A stretch of DNA of 15,367 nucleotides. Source: Defluviitaleaceae bacterium. Its GTDB lineage: Bacteria; Bacillota; Clostridia; Lachnospirales; UBA5962. This document shows positions 7,155 to 14,491 of the stretch, piece by piece. Positions within the stretch are counted from its first letter, which is position 1, and each line of letters begins with the position of its first letter. A program made the translations under genes and the position numbers. The DNA is taken from assembly GCA_009787435.1 (NCBI GenBank), contig WRFW01000211.1:1-15367 (forward strand), written 5' to 3'. The notes below the pieces were generated by a model that was not told where the DNA came from, made no database searches, and worked only from the letters and a program-made list of their open reading frames with translations.

Positions 7155-8393
7155 ATGAAAAAAATAGAAGAATTAACATTAGAAAATTTTAATCATGCAA
7201 AACAAGTTTTAGATGAAGCAGGTGTATTACGCCAAACTAATCTAATATTTAGTGATTATTTTTCAAAAGAACTTGGAGAGGGAAATGAAGTTTATTTTAA
7301 ACCAGAAAACTTACAGCGAACAGGTTCATATAAAATAAGAGGAGCTTACTACAAACTTTCTACTTTGAATGAAGAAGAAAGAAAGAGAGGAGTAATAGCG
7401 GCATCGGCTGGAAACCATGCTCAAGGTGTTGGACTTGCAGCGGAAGCTATGGGTGTAAATGCTATCATAGTAATGCCAACTGTTGCCCCTGTAATTAAAC
7501 GTAAAAACACTTCTAGCTATAAAGGAGTTGAAGTAGTTCTTCATGGCGAAAATTATGATGGTTCTTATGCACACGCAAGAGAACTAGAAAAAAAACACGG
7601 TTACACATACGTTCACGCTTATGATGATTTAACTGTTGCAACTGGTCAAGGAACTTGTGCTTTAGAAATATTAGAAGAGCTAGAAGCAGATATTATATTA
7701 GTTCCGATAGGCGGTGGTGGTCTTTCGGCTGGTGTTGCAACTTATGCTAAGCTTAAAAATCCAAATATAATAATTATAGGTGTAGAGCCTGCTGGTGCTG
7801 CTTGTGTTCATATGGCTTTTGATAAAGGAGAAGTTAAAACTTTAGATAAAGTAAACACAATAGCAGATGGTGCCCAAATAGCTAGGGCAGGTGATAGTGT
7901 TTTCCCTTATTTAAGAAAAAATATAGACCATTTAATGTCTATAGATGATGAAGAATTAATAGAAACAAACTTAGAATTTATTGAGATTGGAAAGCTAATT
8001 GCAGAGCCTGCTGGTATTTTAACAGCTGCTGCATTAAAAAAGTTAAGTACAGTTTTGCCTAATCTTAAAAATAAAAAAATAGTTTCTATAATAAGCGGCG
8101 GAAATATAGATGCTAATATGATTTCTCTTTATATACAACACGGTTTAAGAAAACGTGGCAGAATATTTTCTTTTTCTTCTAGCATACCTCAGCAACCAGG
8201 CACTTTAAACGCTATAAGTAAGATTATTGCAAATAATGGCGGAAACATACTTGAAATAAAGCACGACCATTTTGTGAGTGTTAATAAAAATGAAGCTGTA
8301 GAAGTTATAATAACCTTAGAAGTTCCAGACAGCACCTATAGAGATAAAATAGTTGAAGAATTAAAGAAAAACTATAATATTAATTTGAAGTAG
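7155..8393 (+). CDS. ilvA: Threonine ammonia-lyase (threonine deaminase) with C-terminal ACT domain
   Basis: 412-residue cytoplasmic PLP enzyme converting threonine to 2-oxobutanoate and ammonia, either feeding isoleucine synthesis or serving catabolism. The PLP lysine is K60 in GSYKIRGA. SAGNHAQG follows, the phosphate-binding loop is GGGGLSAG, and the C-terminal cofactor-binding SGGN motif is present in IISGGNIDAN. From about residue 330 a single ACT-like domain (QQPGTLNAISKIIANNGGNI) is appended. This is the short form with one regulatory domain, shared by many Bacillota, and differs from E. coli IlvA with its tandem domains and TdcB with none. The SD AGGAG (7142-7146) gives good spacing to ATG 7155. 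The 64-nt gap after rpiB is too short for a T-box leader, so cotranscription with rpiB is likely. Transcription ends at the stem-loop just downstream. The choice between biosynthetic and catabolic use cannot be settled here. Confidence 0.95.
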   Translation: MKKIEELTLENFNHAKQVLDEAGVLRQTNLIFSDYFSKELGEGNEVYFKPENLQRTGSYKIRGAYYKLSTLNEEERKRGVIAASAGNHAQGVGLAAEAMGVNAIIVMPTVAPVIKRKNTSSYKGVEVVLHGENYDGSYAHARELEKKHGYTYVHAYDDLTVATGQGTCALEILEELEADIILVPIGGGGLSAGVATYAKLKNPNIIIIGVEPAGAACVHMAFDKGEVKTLDKVNTIADGAQIARAGDSVFPYLRKNIDHLMSIDDEELIETNLEFIEIGKLIAEPAGILTAAALKKLSTVLPNLKNKKIVSIISGGNIDANMISLYIQHGLRKRGRIFSFSSSIPQQPGTLNAISKIIANNGGNILEIKHDHFVSVNKNEAVEVIITLEVPDSTYRDKIVEELKKNYNINLK

Positions 8394-8397
8394 GCAT

Positions 8398-8435
8398 AAA
8401 GAAAGGCAAGAATGATAAGATTCTTGCCTTTCTTT
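8398..8435. terminator. Bidirectional intrinsic terminator between ilvA and the GH115 gene
   Basis: Perfect 16-bp inverted repeat (8398-8413 and 8420-8435) with a 6-nt loop GATAAG. The arms begin AAAG and end CTTT, so T-rich tracts follow the GC-rich core on both strands. It lies 4 nt after the ilvA stop and 4 nt before the convergent gene's stop, serving both. Confidence 0.93.
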
Positions 8436-8439
8436 AATT

Positions 8440-11364
8440 TTATACAAAATAACTTTCCAAAGGACCCAAGTAAGAAGCTTTTGGCTTGTTTTCTTCTCTA
8501 TATATTAAAATTCTTTCTAATATCAGCCCTGTTTCTAGCGGGCTTATAGTTAGTTCTTGTAAACCCTCTTTTAAGCTTATAGTTGTTAAAGTTTTTCTTA
8601 TATTCTCCATAACTCCCTTGCTCCAATTTGGGTCTGTATGAAATGCAACAAAGTTTTTAGGAACAGTAGTTATTATTTGTTTCATTTTTGTAGTTTCGTT
8701 GTTCATATCTTCTGAGCTTAAATTTTGTTCTAATAAAAGTCTTAAAGGTTCATTTGCATAAACAGGGTTAACTGGTGTTGTCCAAAGTTCTATTATATAT
8801 TCAGCACTTACAGGTGATACAAACTTGTATGTTAAGCTAGGTTTTTCTTCATTTTCATTAAAACTTATTTCAGGTGGGAAAATTTTCATTCCATTCCCGC
8901 TTCTCCCATAATCTTTTAAATGTTTGAAAGTGCCTTTTTCTGTGTCTTTTTTATTTGCAAAATGGTGAGCATCTATTGTGATAATTCCTTTATTTTCTAA
9001 AAATGTAAATTTAGGATAGTTTATATTTACTCGTTTAGCTTTTACTTCCACAGCTACTTTTGTTTCACCGTCTGTAATAAAAAATTTAGTGCTTTGAATT
9101 TTATTTTCGTTATCTTCATCTTTTGGTAGCTTTTCACGGTTTAGAGTTACAGTAACTATTTCTTGATATTCTACTTCATTATTTGACATATCTAGTTCTA
9201 GCCAAGTTGGTAAATCTTCATTATTTTCTGTTACAATATCGTAATTTAAAACTTCTTTGCCGTCATTTGCTACTTCTATAAATACTTGTGAGTTATAACT
9301 ATTTTCGTTAGAGCTTAAATAAAGAAAATCGTCTATTAAAATAGTCATAGGTGTGCCATATGTTTTATGGTGAATTTTTTTATCATCTGCCCTAGAAACT
9401 ACCATACGTGGTTTGTGGAAAGGCTCTACTGTTACACGCAAAGGGTATCTACAGTTATCATCATTCCACATAGTAAAACCAATATGTTCTTCTAACTCCA
9501 TACCTTTCCACTTGCCATTTTTAAATTTAGCAAAATTACTAAATAATTCTTTATCATGTTCAATACAGTTCTTTACTAAGTCTCTATATATGTTAGCTAT
9601 TTTTTTACCTTGTTCTGCATAGTGCATATTTTTAGATGAATATATATGCATTTTAATTAAATTAAAACTAGCTTCGGCAGGTAAGTAAATCATACTGTAG
9701 TATGATTCTTTTTCTGACCCATACAAACCATTGTATATTTCATCGTTTTTTTGTTTTAAATCTTTTACAATGTTAAGTATTCTATCGGATTCTAAATAAT
9801 TATATGGGTGGTATATAGAAGAGTTTAAAGCTTCTGGTCTTCTCCAGCTATTTAATTTAATATATCCGTTCAAAACTTCTGCCATTAATTTTTGTATCTC
9901 TAATGGTTCCACAGGAAATGTTTTAGAAAACCATTCTTCTATATATTGTTCTACAGAATTTAAGTTTTCCCCCCATTTTTCAAAATCATATGCTAAATCC
10001 ATAAAATATGAAAGGGGCACTTCATTAAATTTTAAATCACCGACGTTTACAATCCAAACATCTTTCACGCCGTGGGCATAAGCTTTGGACATTTGTTCCC
10101 ATACTTTTTTATAAGGTGTTGAAGGCATCCATTCATATGAAACAGGGCCGCCGTGGTAATCAAAATGATAATACATACCAAACTTCTTATTTCTCACTTC
10201 TTCTGTTGGCAAAGTTCTTGTGAAACCAAAGTTATCTTCACAAAACATAAGTATAACATCTTCTAAGCCGTCCCAGTCTTTTAAACCTTGCACTTCTTCA
10301 TTACCGTAAAAATATTCTTCAATTTCTTTATACAACGCTAATAACTGTGGCAATTCATTTGCGTGTGTTTTAATTAAGTTTCTCTGGTTTGTAATAATAT
10401 CTTTTAAAAGGTCAACATTGTCTTTAACTGTCGCTTCTTCGCCGAGCATAGAACTATCTCTTTCCCCACGCATACCTATTGTTACTATTTTTTCATATTT
10501 TCCACTTCTTTTTAATCCGCCTTCCCAGTATTTTAGAAGACCCTTTTTATTTGTATAATAGTTCCATTCATTTCCGTAAGGTGAGTTTTCTCCACGAACT
10601 TTGTCCCATTCTTCGCTTGCTCTCAAGCATGGCTCATGGTGTGAAGCACCTATTACTATTCCATAAATATCGGCTAGTTTTTCATTTTCTTCTCCTGGGC
10701 CATCCAATGCGAAAGAAGAAGTCCACATTGCGGGCCATAAATAGTTTCCTTTTAAGCGTAATAAAAGTTCAAACACATGGTCATACATTTCTGCTGTGAA
10801 GCCGCCAAATTTAGAAAAAGTCCACGTGCCGAAGCAAGGCCATTCATCGTTAATAAAAAAACCACGATATTTAACACTAGGCTCTTTAGATATAGTTTCA
10901 ATTGATAAATCTAATGATATATTTTTACGGAGAGGCTCTGCATCTCCCCAAAAATGAAGTGGAGAAACTCCTATAAATTCAGATAGAGCAAACATTCCAT
11001 AAATAGTCCCTCTTTTATCGCTGCCAACTACTATTAAGATATTATCTACCCACTTAATTTGGTATACTTCTCTTTTTCCCTTGATTTCACTGCTATCAAA
11101 TTTTTTATTTTCAATCATATTTTCGACTAAGGGGCTTTTTCCTAAAGTTGCGAAAAGTACTTCTTTTGTTTCGGTTAGAATTTTAGAAGATACATTTGAA
11201 TTGTCGCTTTTTAATTCCGCTATATCTTTTTTTATATTTTGTGTACTTATGTTATCTAATATTTCGGGTAAGTTTCCGCTAACTTTTTCAAAATCTTTTG
11301 CAACTTTATTTGCAATTTTTTTTACTCCTAAAAAAGCATTCTCTTCCACAATAAATTTTATCAT
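8440..11364 (-). CDS. Glycoside hydrolase family 115 (alpha-glucuronidase type), apparently cytoplasmic
   Basis: 974 residues. GH115 enzymes remove (4-O-methyl-)glucuronic acid side chains from glucuronoxylan, including from internal xylose units. Visible layout: an N-terminal alpha/beta pre-domain (1-160) with KRGTIYGMFALSEFIGVSPL (117-136); a catalytic barrel with RGFFINDEWP (167-176), GNYLWPAMW (206-214), GASHHEPCLRA (239-249), MRGERDSSM (298-306) and YHFDYHGGPVSYEW (399-412); a helical region to about 620; and a C-terminal beta domain with ITIDAHHFANKKD from about 790. Length matches the family. There is no signal peptide or membrane segment, unlike many secreted members, so it probably acts on imported oligosaccharides. 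The SD AGGAG (complement of 11372-11376) precedes ATG 11364. The gene stands alone, with its own promoter and terminator and no transporter or xylanase beside it. The exact sugar specificity is inference. Confidence 0.9.
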   Translation of the reverse strand: MIKFIVEENAFLGVKKIANKVAKDFEKVSGNLPEILDNISTQNIKKDIAELKSDNSNVSSKILTETKEVLFATLGKSPLVENMIENKKFDSSEIKGKREVYQIKWVDNILIVVGSDKRGTIYGMFALSEFIGVSPLHFWGDAEPLRKNISLDLSIETISKEPSVKYRGFFINDEWPCFGTWTFSKFGGFTAEMYDHVFELLLRLKGNYLWPAMWTSSFALDGPGEENEKLADIYGIVIGASHHEPCLRASEEWDKVRGENSPYGNEWNYYTNKKGLLKYWEGGLKRSGKYEKIVTIGMRGERDSSMLGEEATVKDNVDLLKDIITNQRNLIKTHANELPQLLALYKEIEEYFYGNEEVQGLKDWDGLEDVILMFCEDNFGFTRTLPTEEVRNKKFGMYYHFDYHGGPVSYEWMPSTPYKKVWEQMSKAYAHGVKDVWIVNVGDLKFNEVPLSYFMDLAYDFEKWGENLNSVEQYIEEWFSKTFPVEPLEIQKLMAEVLNGYIKLNSWRRPEALNSSIYHPYNYLESDRILNIVKDLKQKNDEIYNGLYGSEKESYYSMIYLPAEASFNLIKMHIYSSKNMHYAEQGKKIANIYRDLVKNCIEHDKELFSNFAKFKNGKWKGMELEEHIGFTMWNDDNCRYPLRVTVEPFHKPRMVVSRADDKKIHHKTYGTPMTILIDDFLYLSSNENSYNSQVFIEVANDGKEVLNYDIVTENNEDLPTWLELDMSNNEVEYQEIVTVTLNREKLPKDEDNENKIQSTKFFITDGETKVAVEVKAKRVNINYPKFTFLENKGIITIDAHHFANKKDTEKGTFKHLKDYGRSGNGMKIFPPEISFNENEEKPSLTYKFVSPVSAEYIIELWTTPVNPVYANEPLRLLLEQNLSSEDMNNETTKMKQIITTVPKNFVAFHTDPNWSKGVMENIRKTLTTISLKEGLQELTISPLETGLILERILIYREENKPKASYLGPLESYFV

Positions 11365-11460
11365 TAAACAACTCCTATTTTGATATTACAAACATAAGCA
11401 AAAATTATATTATTTAATATTTGCTTTTTTTGGTTTCAACACCTAGCTTTTCTAAAAATA

Positions 11461-11490
11461 ATTATACATTAATACAATCCATTTTGTCAA
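11461..11490 (-). promoter_or_regulatory. Sigma-A promoter of the GH115 gene
   Basis: On the minus strand, a perfect TTGACA (11490-11485), an 18-base spacer, then a perfect TATAAT (11466-11461). The transcript should start near 11454, leaving a leader of about 90 nt before the SD. I found no clear catabolite-responsive (cre) element or inverted-repeat operator in the leader. Confidence 0.78.
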
Positions 11491-11540
11491 CAAGGAAATA
11501 ATTTAGTTAATAATTTATAGTAAAAATGTTTAAAATACTA

Positions 11541-11559
11541 TTGTGAATAAATTTCACAA
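11541..11559 (+). promoter_or_regulatory. Rex-like palindrome ahead of the DUF378 gene
   Basis: Perfect inverted repeat TTGTGAA-TAAAT-TTCACAA, touching the SD of the next gene. The arms equal the Rex (NADH/NAD+ sensor) consensus half-sites of Bacillota, but the spacer is 5 nt where the consensus has 4. It also resembles a CRP-type TGTGA/TCACA site with a 7-nt spacer. A weak -10 candidate TAAAAT lies at 11531-11536, so a bound protein would cover the transcription start. In RNA the same repeat could fold and partly hide the SD. Confidence 0.5.
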
Positions 11560-11568
11560 GGAGGTTTT

Positions 11569-11826
11569 ATGAAAACATTAGATTGGGTTGCGTTAACCCT
11601 CGTTATTATAGGTGCCATAAATTGGGGGCTTATCGGATTTTTCCGCTTTGATGCCATAGGAACTCTTTTTGGTACAGGGATTGGTCATGTTAACCATTTT
11701 GGTGGATTTAGCCGCTTCCTTTATGCTTTAGTTGGTCTTGCTGGTTTATATTCATTAAGTTTATATGCTAGACTAGACTATTCTGAAAATCGTGATTATA
11801 ATGGGCGTGGAAGCCGTGCTGAATAA
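11569..11826 (+). CDS. DUF378 small membrane protein
   Basis: 85-residue protein of the DUF378 (YuzA-like) family, which has no established function. It has two hydrophobic segments, roughly 6-26 (VALTLVIIGAINWGLIGFF) and 44-64 (GGFSRFLYALVGLAGLYSLS). The family hallmark NWGLIGFF is at 18-25, and the tail is polar (RLDYSENRDYNGRGSRAE). Length is typical. The SD AAGGAGG (11558-11564) with 4-nt spacing to ATG 11569 is very strong, suggesting high translation. It is monocistronic by position: divergent from the GH115 gene and followed by an untranslated stretch before the tRNA promoter. The palindrome directly upstream suggests transcriptional control, perhaps redox. No function is assigned. Confidence 0.9.
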   Translation: MKTLDWVALTLVIIGAINWGLIGFFRFDAIGTLFGTGIGHVNHFGGFSRFLYALVGLAGLYSLSLYARLDYSENRDYNGRGSRAE

Positions 11827-11916
11827 ATTTTAATTAAAAATAAAGAATTAACCTTTCTCTGCTTAGGTAGTTAAAAAGCTATACCTGTTGCGAGTGAAAA
11901 AAATATTAAAAAACAC
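11827..11916 (+). other. Intergenic stretch after DUF378
   Basis: 90 AT-rich bases. A short interrupted repeat (AGGTAG near 11865, CTATACCT near 11879) is present but lacks a T-run, so I do not call a terminator. I see nothing else until the tRNA promoter. Confidence 0.3.
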
Positions 11917-11945
11917 TTGACAAACTTATAATAATTTGTTATACT
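11917..11945 (+). promoter_or_regulatory. Strong sigma-A promoter of tRNA-Tyr
   Basis: TTGACA (11917-11922), a 17-base spacer, then TATACT (11940-11945). It is near consensus, as expected for a stable RNA. The start is predicted at about 11951-11952, both G, inside the first arm of the following inverted repeat. Confidence 0.85.
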
Positions 11946-11981
11946 AGTATGGTGAGTTTGGTAAATGAACTCACCATACTA
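11945..11981 (+). repeat. 14-bp perfect inverted repeat at the tRNA-Tyr transcription start
   Basis: Arms 11945-11958 and 11968-11981 are perfectly complementary around a 9-nt loop (TGGTAAATG). It starts on the last base of the -10 box and ends 5 nt before the tRNA. If transcription starts at 11951, the precursor RNA begins with the hairpin GGTGAGTT...AACTCACC. It could be a 5' stabilising or processing stem, or an operator. There is no T-run, so it is not an ordinary terminator. Confidence 0.85.
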
Positions 11982-11986
11982 TGTAT

Positions 11987-12067
11987 GGGAGAATTCCCGA
12001 GTGGCCAAAGGGGACGGTCTGTAAAACCGCTGCATTTGCTTCGGAGGTTCGAATCCTTCTTCTCCCA
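11987..12067 (+). tRNA. tRNA-Tyr (anticodon GTA)
   Basis: 81-nt tRNA with the long variable arm of bacterial tRNA-Tyr. The acceptor GGGAGAA (11987-11993) pairs with TTCTCCC (12060-12066), and the discriminator is A at 12067. The D-arm region CCCGAGTGGCCAAAGGG is characteristic. The anticodon loop CTGTAAA holds GTA at 12021-12023. The T-arm is GGAGG-TTCGAAT-CCTTC. The outermost anticodon-stem pair is an A-C mismatch. CCA is not encoded (ATAA follows), so a CCA-adding enzyme is needed. No terminator is obvious, so read-through into secG is possible. Confidence 0.97.
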
Positions 12068-12245
12068 TAATATATATACATTAACGGTGGGTATAAAAAT
12101 GTGTTCAAACAAGTAGAATAATTGTAAAATTAGGAAGTGTAATTAAATTATGCCCCAAAAGGTTTTACATAACCTAATTTTTAAAGAAATTCAACGAAGT
12201 ATTAACACATTTTTAAAACACCATAAAAGGAGTAATCAAAAAATT
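12068..12245 (+). other. Leader between tRNA-Tyr and secG
   Basis: 178 bases. In the secG frame there is an ATG at 12150 that would add 32 polar residues, but these do not resemble SecG. A weak 5-bp hairpin (AGGTT 12160-12164 with AACCT 12171-12175) is followed by a T-rich run and might attenuate. The SD AAGGAG (12227-12232) lies 13 nt before the preferred secG start. No clear promoter is seen. Confidence 0.35.
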
Positions 12246-12503
12246 ATGACACCTCTTTACACTACACTTGCTATAATATATGGTTTCCTCGCTTTAGGTC
12301 TTATTATTGTTATTTTAGCTCAAAAGAAAAATAATGAAGGCTTAGGAGCGGGTATAGGTGGCTCTGGTGCCCCCGACACATATTGGAATAAAAATAAAGG
12401 TCGTTCTATTGAAGGGAAACTACATTTAATAACTAAAGTGCTAGGCACACTTTTTATAGTGCTTTCCTTAGTGCTAACTCTTATATCAACATTAGGACAT
12501 TAA
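12246..12503 (+). CDS. secG: Preprotein translocase subunit SecG
   Basis: 85-residue inner-membrane protein, the small subunit that assists SecYE and SecA in protein export. It has two membrane segments (about 5-24, YTTLAIIYGFLALGLIIVIL, and about 62-82, KVLGTLFIVLSLVLTLISTL). Between them lies the conserved cytoplasmic loop with the Gly-rich GLGAGIGGSGAPDTYWNK. I start it at ATG 12246 because this gives the standard SecG length and topology; an in-frame ATG at 12150 would add an atypical basic extension. The SD is somewhat distant (13 nt). The order secG, RNase R, smpB is the usual Bacillota arrangement linking export, RNA decay and trans-translation genes. Here a terminator separates secG from the RNase gene. 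Confidence 0.92.
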   Translation: MTPLYTTLAIIYGFLALGLIIVILAQKKNNEGLGAGIGGSGAPDTYWNKNKGRSIEGKLHLITKVLGTLFIVLSLVLTLISTLGH

Positions 12504-12507
12504 ATTT

Positions 12508-12553
12508 GCACTAAAGGTGAAAATTAGAAAAATTCACCTATGAGTGCTTTTTT
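12508..12553 (+). terminator. Intrinsic terminator after secG
   Basis: Stem GCACT/AGTGC (12508-12512 with 12543-12547) and AGGTGAA/TTCACCT (12515-12521 with 12533-12539), with a small internal loop (AA opposite ATG). It is followed by six T (12548-12553). It lies 4 nt after the secG stop. Confidence 0.87.
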
Positions 12554-12629
12554 ATTAAAGAAATTAAAATTTTTTATAAAAGAAGTGCTCAGCAGAAGTA
12601 AATAAAGGAAGTGTCTTGTATTTTAAAAA

Positions 12630-14075
12630 ATGGATAGATTAAATTTAACAAACTTAACTATAGTAACTATAGACGGCGAAGATGCTAAAGATTTAGATGA
12701 TGCCATTAGCTTAGAAAAATTACACGATGGCTTCCGTTTAGGTGTTCATATTGCAGATGTTGCACATTATGTAACTGAAAATAGCCCTTTAGATGAAAGA
12801 GCAAAAGAATTAGGAACTAGCACATATTTAACAAATGAAGTTATACCTATGTTAGATGAAAAACATAGTAATGATTTATGTTCTCTAAAACCTGGTATAG
12901 ATAAGTTAACACTAAGTTGTATAATGGAAGTGGATAATAAAGGAGAAGTAACAAATTATGATATAATCCACACTATAATAAACTCTAAAAAAAAGATGAC
13001 TTATGAAGCAGTAGACTTAGTTCTTAAAGGCGAAAAAGTTTATGGATATAAAAATTATACAGAGCTTTTGTTCACTATGAAAGAGCTTGCAGCCATTTTA
13101 GGTAAAAGGCGTTATGTTAGAGGAGCTTTAGATTTTGCCATTCCAGAGGCTAAAATAATAATGAAGCGTGGAAAGCCTGTTGATATAGAAGTGAAAAATA
13201 AAACTGTTGCAACGAATATAATAGAAGAATTTATGTTGTTAGCTAATGAAGTAGTAGCAGAGCATTTTTTTTGGTTAGAGCTTCCTTTTGTATATAGAAA
13301 TCATTCAAAACCAAAAGCTGAAAAGCTTAAATCTTTAAATGAATTTATTAAACCTTTAGGCTATAGTGTTCGTGGCAAACATGGCAAAAGCTATCAAGTC
13401 TTTTTGGATAAAATAAAAGATAAAAATGAAGAAAACTTAATAAAGCCTATATTGCTACGAACTATGAGCAGAGCAGAATATAGTGAAAAAGCATTAGGGC
13501 ATTTTGGATTAGCAGCCAAATATTATACTCATTTTACCTCTCCTATTAGAAGATATCCAGACCTCTTAATACACAGAATTATAAAAGAATATTTAGCAGG
13601 AACTTTAATAGAAAGCAGAGTAGAGCACTATAATAATATATTGCCAGAGCTTACTCTTAATTGTTCTGTTTTGGAAAGGAAAGCCGAGGAATTAGAAAGA
13701 GCTGATTTAAAAGAAAAAAAGGCAGTTTATATGCAAGATTTTATAGGAAATCGCTTTATCGGTACTATTTCATTTGCTTTTGGGAAAAAAGGCTTGTTCG
13801 TTCAATTAGATAATACAGTTGAAGGATTTGTTCCTATTAATAAATTTCCTGGTGAATATATTTATATAAGAGAATCTTACTTATATATTAATAAGACAAC
13901 AAAACAAACATTATCGCTAGGTGATAGGGTAGTGATTGAAGTTTTAAAAATTTTTGATGATAAAATAGATTTTAGACTCATTAAAAAAGTTGAAGGGGCT
14001 TCAAGAAAGGTTAAGAAATCTAAAAATGTTAAGAGATATCAAAATAATATCCGCAAACAAAAAAGCCACCCATGA
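12630..14075 (+). CDS. rnr: RNase R-family exoribonuclease lacking N-terminal OB/cold-shock domains
   Basis: 481 residues, versus roughly 700-800 for ordinary RNase R, a processive 3'-to-5' exoribonuclease that degrades structured RNA and trans-translation targets. The RNB catalytic domain starts almost at residue 1 (TIDGEDAKDLDDA, 13-25) and keeps the four metal-binding Asp positions (D15, D21, D23, D24). It runs through HFTSPIRRYPDLLIHR (301-316). An S1 domain (about 370-453) and a Lys/Arg-rich tail follow. The N-terminal helix-turn-helix and both cold-shock domains are absent. An in-frame TAA at 12624 excludes extension, and secG's terminator lies only 77 nt upstream. The nearest SD, AAGGAAG (12605-12611), is 18 nt from ATG 12630, which is poor. 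It is either a functional short form or a 5'-deleted remnant with an intact frame. Loss of the OB domains should change substrate choice. Confidence 0.85.
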   Translation: MDRLNLTNLTIVTIDGEDAKDLDDAISLEKLHDGFRLGVHIADVAHYVTENSPLDERAKELGTSTYLTNEVIPMLDEKHSNDLCSLKPGIDKLTLSCIMEVDNKGEVTNYDIIHTIINSKKKMTYEAVDLVLKGEKVYGYKNYTELLFTMKELAAILGKRRYVRGALDFAIPEAKIIMKRGKPVDIEVKNKTVATNIIEEFMLLANEVVAEHFFWLELPFVYRNHSKPKAEKLKSLNEFIKPLGYSVRGKHGKSYQVFLDKIKDKNEENLIKPILLRTMSRAEYSEKALGHFGLAAKYYTHFTSPIRRYPDLLIHRIIKEYLAGTLIESRVEHYNNILPELTLNCSVLERKAEELERADLKEKKAVYMQDFIGNRFIGTISFAFGKKGLFVQLDNTVEGFVPINKFPGEYIYIRESYLYINKTTKQTLSLGDRVVIEVLKIFDDKIDFRLIKKVEGASRKVKKSKNVKRYQNNIRKQKSHP

Positions 14076-14487
14076 TTATTTTATAGAAGAGACTTTTCAA
14101 GCAGGCATTGAACTAGTCGGTACAGAAGTTAAAAGTTTAAGGGTTGGGCGTTGCAATCTTAAAGAGTCTTTCGTTAAGATTATTAATAATGAAGCCTATA
14201 TTTTAGGGATGCACATATCACCTTATGAAAAAGGTAACATATTTAATAAAGACCCTTTAAGAAATCGTAAATTATTGCTTCATAGAAAAGAAATAAATAA
14301 ATTAATAGGTGCAGCTACAAAAGATGGCTACACAATAGTCGCCACTAAAATTTATTTCAAAGGAAGCTTAGTTAAAATAGATGTTGCTCTCGCTAAAGGT
14401 AAAAAACTTCATGATAAACGCCAATCAATAGCTAAAAAAGATATGCAAAGAGAAACACAGAGGGAGTTTAAAGAAAAATTTAGGTGA
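14026..14487 (+). CDS. smpB: SsrA (tmRNA)-binding protein SmpB
   Basis: 153-residue cytoplasmic protein that delivers tmRNA to stalled ribosomes for trans-translation. Conserved blocks are ANKKATHDYFIEETFQAGI (10-28), GTEVKSLR (32-39), the HISPYEKGN and DPLRNRKLLLHRKEI region (63-88), and the basic C-terminal tail KKLHDKRQSIAKKD that enters the empty mRNA channel. I chose ATG 14026 because homologues begin just before this I-x-A-N-x-K-A block; an in-frame TTG at 13990 would add 12 residues. The chosen start lies 50 nt inside the RNase R gene in another frame, so the two are probably coupled. The SD is weak (AAAGG at 14006-14010, 15 nt away). No tmRNA gene is seen in the remaining 880 bases. 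Confidence 0.95.
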   Translation: MLRDIKIISANKKATHDYFIEETFQAGIELVGTEVKSLRVGRCNLKESFVKIINNEAYILGMHISPYEKGNIFNKDPLRNRKLLLHRKEINKLIGAATKDGYTIVATKIYFKGSLVKIDVALAKGKKLHDKRQSIAKKDMQRETQREFKEKFR

Positions 14488-14491
14488 TTAT

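Noticed and set aside
10479..10799. Plus-strand open frames across the GH115 gene (also 9413-9622 and 11081-11383)
   Set aside because: They lie opposite conserved GH115 motifs and have the Phe/Leu/Ser-rich composition expected of reverse-strand shadows.
11541..11559. Transcription terminator reading of the TTGTGAA/TTCACAA repeat
   Set aside because: No T-run follows; it lies directly before an SD and start codon, so an operator is more plausible.
11987..12067. tRNA-Tyr as an attachment site of an integrated element
   Set aside because: No integrase and no repeated copy of the tRNA 3' end was noticed in the window.
12150..12245. N-terminal extension of SecG from ATG 12150
   Set aside because: SecG is normally about 75-85 residues starting just before the first membrane helix; the extra 32 basic residues do not fit, though it cannot be excluded.
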